Positions 1-13,868 of a stretch of 64,000 bases of DNA are shown here, in pieces. Made by a program: the position numbers and the translations under genes. This stretch comes from Bimastos eiseni (taxonomy: Eukaryota > Annelida > Clitellata > Crassiclitellata > Lumbricidae). Location of the stretch: contig OY365806.1 of NCBI GenBank assembly GCA_959347315.1, forward strand, positions 32,180,818-32,244,817, in the 5' to 3' direction. Under the pieces are notes generated by a model. The model did not search any database. It had not been told where the DNA came from and saw nothing but the letters and a program-made list of their open reading frames with translations. Position 1 is the stretch's first letter. Each line of letters opens with the position of its first letter.

Positions 1-357
1 TCAAGTAATAATGTTTGCAAAGATATTTTATGACATGAATATTCTGAAACTTTGACTTTGATTTTCTCGGTTGTTAAGATTATACTAATGAAAGAGTCAT
101 CAAACAAGTATAACTTAAGTTAGATAAAACCTGTTTCAATTCTGTAAAAAGTATTTTGAAACAGCATTGTAGAATATGATTCAATAAAAAAAGTCAAAAA
201 CAACATGTGATGGGTTTTGACCTAAAACCCTTGCCTAACATATAGCACCGATTGAAGAGGCGACAGGCGATCTGTTATAAATAAACGTCTGTTTACTGTT
301 CTCATAAGTTTATGAGACGAATTATAAAAAAATAGTAGAACAATAATGCTTACTTAC

Positions 358-3300
358 GTTTGTTACAAGCCAAGACTACATTCATTAGCATCTTGTTGCC
401 ATCTGACTGAAAATGCAACATTGCAGACAGTTATTACGGTGTAACTTTGGTACATCACACTTTGGTAGTTTGAGCTTCCTGCTATATCAAAAACGGCGAT
501 TTTAAGCGTAACATAATTATGCAATGACCCCTCACAAGCATACAGAGTTTTTTCATAACACATCACATCTTGCCATTCTAATCTAGTGTACACTGAGCCA
601 AAACGAAAAATTCATAAAAATTGTGTAAACTGCCAAACTAAACATCAACAGAATGCGACTTATATAAATATTTGAAACTTGGACTCGGTACAAATCAACA
701 CATAAAACTCGGTATTCGGACTTGGCAGGAAATTGACACTCGGTTCATCCCTGATTAATCATTAATGTTAAAATAATTAAAGAGAAACATGCAAGGATGC
801 TATAATCTAAATTAATAAAAGTTTCAATCCTATGCCCAATGACGCTCATAACTTTACTAAGGTTAAAAAGATGAGCTGTCAAAGAGTAAAATGAAAGAGG
901 ATCAAGCCCAGATTTTGTCGACACTGGTCACTTCAGATAGAAAATGTTAACCACAGTCTGCACAGTAAAAGTATATAGGCATGGTAGTTAAAACGCCTGA
1001 GTAACCAGGAGCATTTGAAAATGGACACAGCTGTTGCACGGAATGGCAGAGCCACTTCCTAAAGAGGTCGTTCAATTCAAATATATGGGCAACGCTCTAA
1101 TCAGTTAAGAAAGATGTGATTGGGGCGAATTTCAGTGCACCCATTGAGTTCCAAATTCAATCAAAAGCAAAGCTAAGCTGTGAGGCTAGTATAATATAAA
1201 TGCTGCCTCTGGTATTCCCTTATGTACTAAATATATTCTCCCATGATGCAGCTGATGCTGTAAGCTGGGAGGATTATTATTATTTTATTATTATAGCAGT
1301 TTTATATAGCACCCCTTCAAGGCCTTCTACTCAGAAGCGCTCCCAGCCCAACCACGGTCAAACAGTCTTAAGGCCAGAGAAGAACAGACCAGATTGACCT
1401 ATAGGTGTGAGACACAATGCTACTGGAATGCCAGCCAGTGAAAAAGCACGGCGGGTGCTGTCGGATATCAGTCCTCGCACGTGGGACAAGCAACTCCGCG
1501 TGCGCAGCATGAAACCAATACAGGTCACTTGTCAGCACTATAATGAATGTCTCAACAGTCAAAAGCACATGGGCTGAAAGTGGAACTTGAAATAAACTAT
1601 GATCATATTGTATGCACCTAGCCAGGTGTTAGAATTAACGTTAATCAACATTTCATATAACCCAAGGTTTAGACCTGCACTTTCTTCCATAGGTCTGACG
1701 AGTTAATCATGCAAAGTGATAGATTCAGTCGACATGTTCACATCACATGTCTCGTGAAAAAGGAAGTGCTACTTTACATTTTTTTAAACCATTGGTGGCG
1801 GAACAGACTCGGAATCGCTTTATGCGAAACATTTTGCACTGTATCAAAGTTACTCTCTATTAACATCTCAACAGTTGAAGGTTATAAAGAAAAAAATTAT
1901 AAACTATATCTTACCATAGTATTTTTTTGTGCCACTGAAAAGCAGTATTCAATAACCTCTGCATGATAGCAGGCCTTCAGCTGATCCACCCAGTCAGCTT
2001 CAGCATGGAATGCTACATTTATTGTGCCTACAAAATCAGCAAAGTTGTAAATTTTTATTAATATCAAATTTTTATCAGACATTTACAACTGCATGTCATT
2101 AGGATGAAAAACAATTAAGATGAAATAATAGAAATAGCAATAATCAAGCAAAAAATCGCTTACTATCAAATGAAAGCTTTGTCCAATCCGGTTAATGCAA
2201 ATTAATGTATAATAAGACAAAATGTTGATTGATACAGATTGGTTTCTGCTTAACACCAGTGTTGTATGCAAGACTTGGAACGTCGAGACCAAGACGAGAC
2301 CGAGACAGTGAGGTGCCGAGACCGAGACAGTTAGGTACCAAGACCGAGACACTAGGTCCAAGACAGTACGAGGCAGTAAAATACTAATGATCTTATATAA
2401 AAGGCTGTAAAGTACTCATGTATCAGTTTTCGGGAATAAGGTTCACATATAATTTCAATTTGAAACCTATAATGTAAGCTTAGGCCATTCCAAATGGAAT
2501 GCCCAACAATTGAGAAAGTGCAGCACTGCCCAATTGAGGAGTGAACCCAAGGAACTACTTCTCCAGCAGAAGATCGGAAGGATCGAAAGCCAGCTGTATC
2601 GGACTGGAAAACAAAGATCATACACATAGCCCATGGTACAGGCAAGGCGGCACCACCAGACTCTGACCCCACTATAGCAACTCTGCAGGAGATGCATTGC
2701 GGTACATGGAACCAGTAGTGCAATAAACTCCACATATATACAGAAACGTGAGCATATTATATAAGAATGCATCCAATAAGAGGAGCAGCTCAATGTAAGA
2801 CCAGTGCAGACACTCAATTAGTACAAGTGGTAGACCACCAGGATCAAATTGCAGCCCTGGATCCAATCTGATAGTAACAAAAGCATGGATAAGGATCACA
2901 GCACTCATGGGACAGAGAGCGAGAAATAACCATAATTGATGCAGCTGATAACAGCAGCCATTGGTAAGTTGATTTATGTGCTGAGAAAATGGAAGTTCTT
3001 GATCCAGAGTTACCCCAAGTCCCAGACCAAATCCAAGAAGGTGACATGCTGGAAGGTTTCCTGCACCAGGCACTGGTCAGCACTCGCCAGTTGCCTACTA
3101 ACTCCTGGCAGCCAAATGAATTGAGTCTTAGAGGCATTCATAGCAGGCGATTGAATGCTAACCAGATAAGAACTGCATATGTGTTAGACAATAAATGCAA
3201 AATATCTGGTCTTTCTGATGTTTGAAAGCAGGCATTTGGTAGATAAAAGAAAAATACTTAAATTAATTTTTCCTAAGCTACTCAAAAGTGTATTACCTTG

Positions 3301-6300
3301 TTGCAGATTGATGTTTAAGAGATATCTTGAATTTCGAAAGGCAGATAGCAGAGTCTTCACATCGGTATTTCTGTGGAAGAAAGAAACACTACGTCACTTG
3401 AGCGGGAGCTAAAAAATTGCCAGACAACGATAAAAATGCTTCTGTCACCAATCAGATGAGATTACCAATCATGGATACAAAAACCATAACCAAAACTTAC
3501 TTGCTAACTACATTATCCAAAGAACACCCGACGTTGATCCGAAATCTTCTCCTTGTTTCTGTAAACCATCAACAACGAAAAACTGAAAAAGGCTGACTTT
3601 AAAATTTATTTACTTTTAGATTTATGGTTATCATCTAATGACAAGAAGGCATCGACTGGTTTAAAAAAAGGCAGGACAGGCAGGACAAGAAGGCATTGGC
3701 TGGTTAAAAAAAGGCAGGACAAGAAGGACAAGAAGGCAGGACAAGGTATTGGCTGGTTTAAAAAAGGCAGGACAAGAAGGACAAGAAGGCAGGACAAGAA
3801 GGCATCAGCTGGTTTCAAAAAAGGCAGGACAAAAAGGACAAGAAGGCAGGACAAGAAGGCATCTGCTGGTTTCAAAAAAGGCAGGACAAGAAGGACAAGA
3901 AGGCAGGACAAGAAGGCATCTGCTGGTTTCAAAAAGGGCAGGACAAGAAGGCATCTGCTGGTTTCAAAAAAGGCAGGACAAGAAGGCATCTGCTGGTTTC
4001 AAAAAGGGCAGGACAAGAAGGACAAGAATGCAGAACAAGAAGGCATCAGCTGGTTAAAAAAAGGCAGGACAAGAAGGACAAGACACAATGCTACTGGAAT
4101 GCCATTCCAGGTCACCAAAAAGGTCATCAAAAAAGGTAGGACGAGCAGGACAAGAAGGCATTGGCTGGTTTAAAAAAGAGGCAGGACAAGAAGGCATTGG
4201 CTGGTTTCAAAAAAAGGCAGGACAAGAATCACAAGAAGGCAGGACAAGAAGGCAGTGGCTGGTTTTAAAAAGAAAAATGGATGTGTTTAATACAATGACC
4301 ATCTCAAACACATCTATACAATATACATAGTCAGAAAAGCTCTCAATGCCAATTGAAAGGTTCCATTAGCGCAGAGTCATCATAATAAGCAAATGATGGG
4401 TTAGTAAAATGTTGTAAACATATGAGAAGAACTTACTCCAAAGAACTGGTTCCATTTGGTTTGTCTCTTTGACCCCCATTGCCCTTGATGTCCTGGATTG
4501 AGCCAGTCGATCATGAACTACCAGGTGAAGACGGGCTTGGTTAAATGTTTCCATGGTAACCGAAACTACAGCTCGATAATTGGCAAAGAGATGAAGGATA
4601 GTTCCAGCAATGAAGAGGCACCAGATGAAGCTGTAAGAATATTTGGTGTCTAGAGTCTGTAAAGCCTCAGACAATTCTCAGTCACACACATAACCTGTGT
4701 TGGGGAGGTCAGTTTATGCAGTAGCACTTCCTTCCTTCAAAAGTGACTCAAAGCTCACTATTTCTCATTAGCTTTTACAGATTTGGAAATCTTAGTTCAT
4801 CTTCTCCTGGCGACTGACTATCCGTGAGCCTCAGATTCACATTTCGATGCGCGTTATAAATTTTATTAATAAATAAAAAATAGAATAGCATTCAGCTAAA
4901 TCAGCTAGGTTATGGGATCAGTTTAAGTATCATGGCTAACTCCATGGTGATAATGATGGACACACAACTGCACATGTGGTCTCCTCAGATGGACAACAAA
5001 ACTTTACTCTATATTCCATCTTTTGGATGGAGCAAGGTAGCAAGGTTCAGATTCTAAGTTATGTTGTTTAAGTCAAATACTAATTCCATGCAAATTATTT
5101 AAATGAAAATGTACCCTAATATGTTACAATAATATAATAATACACAGCAATCACAGAAATTCGTGGAGCCTCAGCCAGACGGGATCAGAAGCATGAGTTC
5201 ATAGATGATATGGAGCATTTCAATGAACAGATTACTACCACACTGTAATAAGTTATAGCCCTTAATCATCTCTCTGAAAACCAATAAATAAACTAGTGGG
5301 ATCAAGAAAGTATATAGGGCAAAAGAGACCTGGTTAGTTATCAGACTTTACTGTCACAGCATGTACAGAAGACCTACTTCTGCTTTCCTGATACAAGAGG
5401 CATCAGTACAAGACTGCACAAGAGAGCCAACAGGTTTACAAGCGTCTCCTACAACAAATGACAGCCATAAAAAAGTGTATCACAAGTTCAGAGTTTATAT
5501 ATATATATATACATTCCTAAGTTTTCAATTTTATTTAAATTAAATTTCTAGTAGGATAAACAACAACTTTTTCAATCATCCTTGTATGTCTTTAAGCAAA
5601 CACTGACATTGCTCCTTCTATGAACTACTTTAAGGCATTCCCCATTAACCAAAATAATGGCATTAGAGCTAAGTAAGAACAAATTCATCTGTTACACAAT
5701 GTAAACACAAAAACCGTGCTTCAAAGCAGTTTAAATAAATTTTGTACTATTTATAAAATTTGAAATAACATCTTATTCCAAGATCTGACATCTAGCAGTT
5801 ACCTGGCTTCCATCTTTTGCTGATACATCAGCCATGTTGTTGCGTCGTGCTTGGTGCTGTGTCAACGCTGCTCGAGTAGCCCCACCAGCCACACCAACGA
5901 TTGCCTGCAACCAGTGAATATAAATTCAAAACATCTATTGATAAATAAGAACAATAAGTGTCTTGGTTTATTAATGAAACAAGATATAAAATGCAAACAG
6001 CAGGAGAAAAAAGAGCTTTACACAATACTCAATACTTGAGCCCACTACTACTTAAGCCTTACCCCTCCAATTATTATTATTATTATTACAGTAATTTTAT
6101 ATAGTGCCCCTTCAAGTATGCCTACTCAGAAGCGCTCCCAGCTCAACCCCGGCCGAACAGAACAGTCTTCAGAGTAGTTAGAAACAAGGCAGACTGATTA
6201 ATAGGTATTTGTCGAAGGATGGTAGTGAGCCCATTCCATGTCACAGGACCAGACACTGAGAAGGCGCGACACTGCCTCATAGCAGTCCGGGAACGGGGTA

Positions 6301-9300
6301 CAATAAGTTCAGATTGTCCAGCTGAGTGGAGAGATCAACGGCGCTGAACATGCGTAGTGGAGCAGCAGAGCTCCTGCAAATATGGTGGGGCTAAACCCTC
6401 AATACAGCATCGTACCAGAACAGAAACCCGATAAACAATATGCTGTGGGTAAGGAAGCCAGTGGAGTACATCCCGCATGTACTCAGAAACTCACCCAAAC
6501 CTAGGAATGCGGCCAACAAGGCGGGCAGCAGTGCGTAGAATCCTATTTAGGGCCCCGATCCGACAAGCCGGAAGTCCATCATATAAGGCGCTACAGGAAA
6601 CAGGCTTAGCTACAACAAAAGCGTGAACAAGCGTTGATGCCGCGCTAGGAGTCAAAGAACAGGAAATTACCCTCAGCAGTCGAAGCTGATAATAACAACT
6701 GTGGCAGAGGGGGTTTATATGGCATGTAAATGTCAGCTCCTGGTCAAGGATAACTCCCAAATCTCTGACTGAAGTTGAAGAGGTGAAGAGTGGGTACTTA
6801 AAATTAAGGGAGGCTAGGTCTATTTTTGAGCATTGCTGAGGCATGCTAAGCCAGATAAGCTGAGTCTTAGCTGGGTTAAGCCACAGGCAGTTTGCTGACA
6901 TTCAGGCCTGCAGGGTCTCCATGGCCTGGCTCCTTCTTCCCACCGCTGCATCGGCATGAGACGCCAGACAGTGGACATACACCTGGAGGTCATCAGCGCA
7001 AGACTGGCTGAGGACAGCTTCAGCTGCGAGCAGGGAAACCAGGTCAGTAGTGTAAATAATATATAGGAGAGGACCAAGGACAGAGCCCTGGGGCAAACCA
7101 TTCCATCTACGACTGGAGCATATAAAAATTTTAAAATATTGACGGTCCATCAGATAACTACTCTACAAATTGCTGTTATTGTGTTCCGCTCTAAACATGG
7201 ACTGCTAACCTGGGGTCATGAAAACTACTTTAAAGAAGGACACATGGTACACTCGTATCCTACCAGGTGTGCTAATAAGTACCAGCTTGCATATGCACGT
7301 ACCAATACTCGCAAATTTGCTATTAGATGTACAGGACCTAAAATATGGAACGAAATCCCGACTGACATTTTACTAGCATCTACTCTACACCTCTTCAAGC
7401 ACAAACTCATGGCCCATTTAATATTTGATCCCCTCCTCCAGAAGGACTAGGGCATTCTGGGCAAATTAAGATACCCTTGGCAGATCTGCTGCGGCAGTGG
7501 ACGAATGGCAGCTTAGATAAGGCTAGCTAAGTTAGTTAAGTATCTAGCATACTTCTTAAAATACTTATGTGTTATGTGATGTTAGTTACCATAGCTTAGA
7601 ATTTTGATAAACAAAACTGTGCCCAATGATCTACTGAATAGACTTGGGGGTAGCCCCGTCAGCGGGAGAAAATCCCTTGGGGCTTGCCCATCTGTAACCT
7701 ATCTATTGCTATATTAATTTTTTGCAATGTATTTTGTATACTTTATTTTCTTATCCGGATAATGATTCTTGTTTTGCTTTGGTTGCAGAAAAATAAAAAT
7801 CAATCAATCAATCAATTGGAGCAGGGACCCACAGGGACTTAGTGGACCCATGGGCCACCATGAGAGAGCGGTCTACAAGAAAGGAAGTGAGCCAGTCAAG
7901 AGCATTGCCAGACAGATCTAAAGAGATCAATATGCGCTGCAAGAGGATTTCGCAGCATCGAGTTTGTCAAACAATGCGAGAAGGGTTATCTGGGACCTGT
8001 CAATGGCTCCATAGATGTCAGAAAGGAAGCGGACAAGCAAGGTTTCCGTGGAGTGACCCTTTCGGAAACCTGACTGGAAAGTTGGGAGAAGGCTATTATT
8101 GTCAAGATAGTGCATAAGCTGTACAGGTACTAGCTTCTCAATAACTTTAGAGACAATTGTAACATTTGCTATAGGCCTATAATTGGTTGGTTCCCCAGCA
8201 TCGAATTCATCAGTCTTTGGAACAGGAACAAGAATGGATCTCTTCTGGCTAACAGGAAGGACTTTCTCTTGAAGGGAGCGATTGCATTTCAAGCGCATTA
8301 AAATTGGTCACTCACAGCGGCCTCAGGAGTGATAAGGGTTAAATAAATATGTGTCCATGTCTCTATAGCACCATTAAAGCACCACACAAAAGCATTTCTC
8401 AGCAGCCACAAGTTCAACTGTATGCAAAATAATGCTTGTATACATGGGAGATTTCTGCCGATAGTCTCAGAATGCAGAGACCAACCAACAAATTATTCAG
8501 TTCACAGTCTAAAAATTCTCAGAACAGCATTTTGTTATATCTTCATTTGCAGCACTAATAATGAGTGCAAAGTAATTCAAAGTTTATTTCTGTGGAATAT
8601 ATGAAATGTGTAAAAGTTCTACAAGATGCAACAACAAATTACTGCTGAACAGGGAATCACAAAAAACATGGCTGTGGGGGTTGGCACTGATGCTGTTGGA
8701 ATGAATACATAGACACAAGGTGTGGCTGCATGCAATACGCGCAGAAGTGCTTTTAAACTTGTAATCGTAATCTCCAAATTTCTAAAGCACCACTTGAAAG
8801 TCAAGTGCAGGGCGCATATTCATAAGCACTGCATCAAATCAGAGGGGTTATCCAAAGGATAGTCCAGGGGAGATCAAGGTTTGGTTCCCAGAGGGGCAGA
8901 GTAGCTGTCAAGATGAGTGACGTTTATGGTGAGAGTTAGGAGGTGGAGGATCAGATCAGTAAGGATATAAGTTCTTGAAGAGACAACACTCCAGTATTGA
9001 GTCGAAAGCCTGTGGGGTGATAGAGAGGAGCTTGAGGCAAATGATGGCAGGTGATGAAGGAGAATTTAAAAAAATTTGAAATTCATAATGCATATCATTC
9101 CACAGGTGTGCTGCAGTGTTCTGTATGACTCATTTGGAGAACTTGAGATAAGAAGTGATCAGAGGTTAAGAAATACTGAGACATGAGGATGATCAGGTAG
9201 AATGGGTTGGCTGGAAAGTGAGGAGTTTGTGAAGAAATGTGGGCTTAGAGTATATGCAGTGAGTTGTGTTGGAATTTAGTGACAGGACTTAGAAGTGGAT

Positions 9301-12300
9301 TCGTTCTGAGAATTTTTAGCCAATGGAGTGATTTGAGTGATTTCGATGATGCTAGGGAGTTCTGGTGACTGCATGGGCTAGTGAGTTTTTGGATAAGTCA
9401 CAGAAGCTAGAGTTGTGCAGATTCAATGTTGAGGAATAGGGAATTGCAGTAATCAAGCCTTTAGTGGAGAATGGAGGAAGCAATGGTGGAGGAAGGTTTG
9501 AAAACGAGCATGGGTCAAATGCCACATAGGTCACAAATGTGCATGAGGTAGCACTGCAAGAGGTTGTTGCATTAGAGAAGGAGAGGTTTGGATGAAAACA
9601 GTTTATTTGGTTGAATGGCCACAGGCAACTTAAGAGCACCAGCTTCTTCAGCTTCAAGTGGTCTCTCTCGCTCACAATATCACATCACTAATGATGTGAT
9701 AATGGTTCTCACTCATGCCTTCTTTACTGGTCGAAATGACCACTGATGCTCCTGACTTGTTGGCATTCCCCTTGGAATCCTGGGGCATCTAGATCGGGTT
9801 CTGTGTTCGGCTTATAGGGCAGTTCCCAAAATTCGCCTGTCTTTGCATACATGCATGATGCATTGCATTGGCTACCTGTGTCCCAGCGGATTTCATACCA
9901 CATTTCTGCTCTGGTTTCACACTGCGTTCTTGATTGTGCTCCATCTTACTTGTGCGATCTAAGCAGCCGAGAATCCAATGCTTCTCTCTGCAACAAGAGG
10001 TTAGCTTATATTACCACTGACTTACATGGCTATTAATTGTGGGTTCTCTGACCAAGAGAGTTAGACCTGGCTTCTCCAGTGGAATATCATTTTTGATTGC
10101 AACTGTGTTAGAAGCAACTATCGACTGATGCCTTGTGCAATATGATAATAGTGCTACAAAATTCATTCAAATTGAATCTTAAATTAGGATCAACCACCTA
10201 GAATCCCTTCATACAGAATTTTGACTCACCCGACAAACTCCAGATATGCACACCACAAAACGAAAGTATTCGGAGAAAACCGAGGCTAAAATATCGAGGA
10301 ATATTGCAACATCATTGAGGATGTCAGCAAACAGTCTAAAAAGAAAAGACAAAATATAGTACTAAAGTAAGGTAACGTAATAAATCTCAAAGTCCCACAG
10401 GTCTACACCTCAACGTGGTGTGGGTGAATCAGTGGAGTAGTGCCTGCTGAGGCTATGCTATCATTGATGAAGGCTTTGGTAAAGTACCACCTAGGGCACT
10501 ACACAAGGTGGAAAGGCTCAGCAGGAACCCTGAAAATTCTGGCTAATGTGGGAGGCAATGCCACCTCTGCTACTGGACAGTATCAGAGTAGCTCCAAGCC
10601 TGGAACTCTCCATGGGAGAAGTACGAGGGTAGAACAGATGTGTGCAAATACTTCATTTATAAAGAAATAGACTGAAGAAATCCAGTAACCATAACCATAC
10701 AATAACAAAAGCAATGCAAGACAGAAAACTCTGGAAACGGGGATAAAGGTTGTGACCCATGGACCAGGCAGCAGCGTGGATCTCTGGAAACAGAGACCAA
10801 TGAACCATACTGATGATGAAGATGATGATGAACATAATAAATCTCACTATGATCACAGTGTAACATGAAATAATAACAAATGGTATGCCAAATTAAAAAC
10901 AATTAACCTCAGGGCATTGAAAATGTGAAACTCATTACCCATGCCAAATAACTAAACAAAATCAAATCATAAATGCAAATATCATAAATGCAAAGAATAA
11001 ATAAACAAGTATTAACAAATACTTAACCTAATTTTTAGCTCAAAAGGAGTATACTTACCTCAAATGAGAGTTATAAAAAAATAACATAAATATACAGCAA
11101 ACAGCTTCAATTTCATAAAGTATGTCAGTAAGTCAAAAATATAATACAGAGACCAGTTCACAATTAATAGACACTACAAAATAATAACAATTACCTCCAT
11201 CGTTTGCAGTCGCAGTCCAAGTACGACCTAGTAAAAGAGCATTAAAAGATAGACCAGCCATTTTATACAGTTCTGCATGTTTTTTATTATTATAATTAAT
11301 ATTCTTTATTTTAAAAATAGACACATTAGTTCCACAGTTATTAGAGTCAGAATGTCACAGATTCTCTTGATGATGAGGGTATGATCAAAGTAAAACTGCA
11401 GTTTTACATCCTTTCCAAAATCAATCAACATTAATAAGGTTTATTCAATCACACAAAATGCTATAGAGTGTGTCAATTAAGTGTTAGTGCTGTCACTTAC
11501 CCTTGTATCCAGGCAAACATGATCCGTCCGACCATTCCCATGCCATCTACAACAATAATATGGGATCTGTAAGTGTAAATTTATATAGTGGCTTTATATA
11601 GATGCTCCCAAATCGAAACACATATCCCAATAAAATAAAATAATTTCAACTGCTCTCCAAGACTTCGAGTATCTTTTATGATGGCACTATATAAATGTCT
11701 AATAATTCTTGTCATGTGAGCTTGTAATAGTGGTCAGTGTGCTGGCCAGGCAACCCAAAAGTTGCAAAAGTTGGTTACACAAGTCCCCGAGCAAAGATAT
11801 ACAATGACTGTAAAGTGTGAAGATGAGGGAGAGGAAGAACCAATTGCCCTCATATACCGAGTAGGGTATAACCGGAAATCGCCTCGGACATTCACCTCAG
11901 CCAAATATTGGACTATTCGGAAGTATTCGCCTCGGCAACTATTACGCCCGCAAATGGCTAAGAATAACTTATTTCGAAAAAATAATTTTTGGTTAAAATA
12001 ATATTTTTTCATCAAATAAATTTAGGACTAACGGACTTACTTCTAAGTATTGATTAATTAAACAAGAACTTAATGTTCAACTGAATTTTCTTTAGAACAA
12101 TGATGTTAATTTATATATTTTAATTTCTTTCGGTTGCATTCCCCAAGGGGCAACCAAATCAGTAATTTTCCTGGGTGAATTGGCTCAACCCACTTTCTGG
12201 TAAACATTAGAAAGTAAAGATGTCATTAATACCTTCATATTTCAAACTTTATAAAAAGGTTTTACAGTTATTTCTCAAATAAAGTTATTAAATAATAAAT

Positions 12301-13803
12301 ATATTGTTATAGCCTACAGTGCGACAATACGCTATATGAAGGATATTGCTATAGACTCTGCGTTGACTATAGATAGTTCTCCGTAGCTGTGCACGTGGCA
12401 GGTTAACTAGGGTTTGCCTACGGATGGTACTCGCTGGTAGTGGCAGTGCTGCATGGAAGCAGAATACGCAATTTTTTGTACATCTTTCAATCTGTTTTAA
12501 ATTAACATGCTGTGCGGAACATCGTATTTCCGCTATTGTGTACCAAATTTTCAAGGCCAGCGCCGACACTACTCACTAACCAGATTTGCCGCTACTATTC
12601 GGTTCATACCCGGATTCGGCAAATAGTTCATCCAAATACTCGGATTCGGTACTCTGTGGAAATTGTCTACTCGGTTATGCCCTAATACCGAGGCTCAGAA
12701 AATGAAATAACTTACACTTCCTACCATTGGCAGCTGAGAAGGGTTAATTAAAGGGACTATTGTTCTTCATTCAACATCAGTGATTCCACAAACAACAGAA
12801 TAAAACACAAGGAACCGAAATTTAGGCATGGTATTGTAATCTACGAACACCCACTCTAAACTACATACCCCGCAGTAGCCAAGTTATCGTTGCCGCAAGG
12901 ACAGTTGCTGACTCATCTCCAACTCCAACGCCCTTGAGAACGGCCTGGGTGGCAAGCGTTCCAGTAATGCTGCTAGAAAATGCCTTAAAAAATCATTCCA
13001 CAATCACTATGAATAAAATATTGGAAGGGCAATCCTGAGCCAGTACTGAGACATGAATTACACATAACATGTCATTGCTAGTTCTGGCATATGAAGATGG
13101 GTACCAGTCATCTCTCTCATTAGCTGATATCCTAAATAACAACGCATGGTCAGTACATTCATGTCATACATTAACTGGCTAGGCAGTACATGTGGAACAG
13201 TATTCTTGACACATCTGTAAGATATTAAAGCCATACATAGGAATTGGGAATCTCTTATATTTCCTAAACCATATTGGTCTAACAAATTGACAAATGCTGC
13301 ACAGATATAATTTCTAAGGATATCACTAAATGTAAATAATTCATTAAAATAACTCATTACCAAAAACTGTCAATATTCAATCAAATAGAATAAGTGTTCT
13401 ACCATCCACCTGTAATGTGTCCCAAATCTGATATTCGAGGTAGTCATCGCTGACACTTTCTGGGTATCCTTGTGGCAGGAAAACTGACTGAAGCAAATGA
13501 ATAAAACTACAAAATTACAAGTTCCCATCACTGAACATTACATTCAAACTGTAGAGTGCACACAGACACTCAAACAGAACTGTGTACCTCTCTAATTTAG
13601 CATAAGTTTATACACGTTTGGCAAAAAATGCAAGTTCTGTCCTAGAGTAGCATGGCTTGAACTCTCCTATTAATGCTTAAATATGCTAGTATTTCCTTAC
13701 TGAACAATGCTGCTGTGCTGAATTGTTCCAAATTTCACACTCATTGCTTGGAGAAAATTAGTCAGAGGTAACAATTTGAGAATAATTGCAGCATTGGGGT
13801 GCA

Positions 13804-13868
<65 letters not shown>

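Noticed and set aside
363..593. 76-codon minus-strand frame as a separate small gene
   Set aside because: A different frame of the same interval gives RUSF1 exon 13 with good splice signals and the right phase. The 76-codon frame has no support.
670..760. Additional hAT end ('ggttcatccctg') and a similar one near 54320
   Set aside because: Single ends only; no partner end or target duplication could be found in the window.
3606..3989. 127-codon minus-strand frame and 102-codon plus-strand frame in the minisatellite
   Set aside because: Pure repeat translation inside a RUSF1 intron, with no start context or family match.
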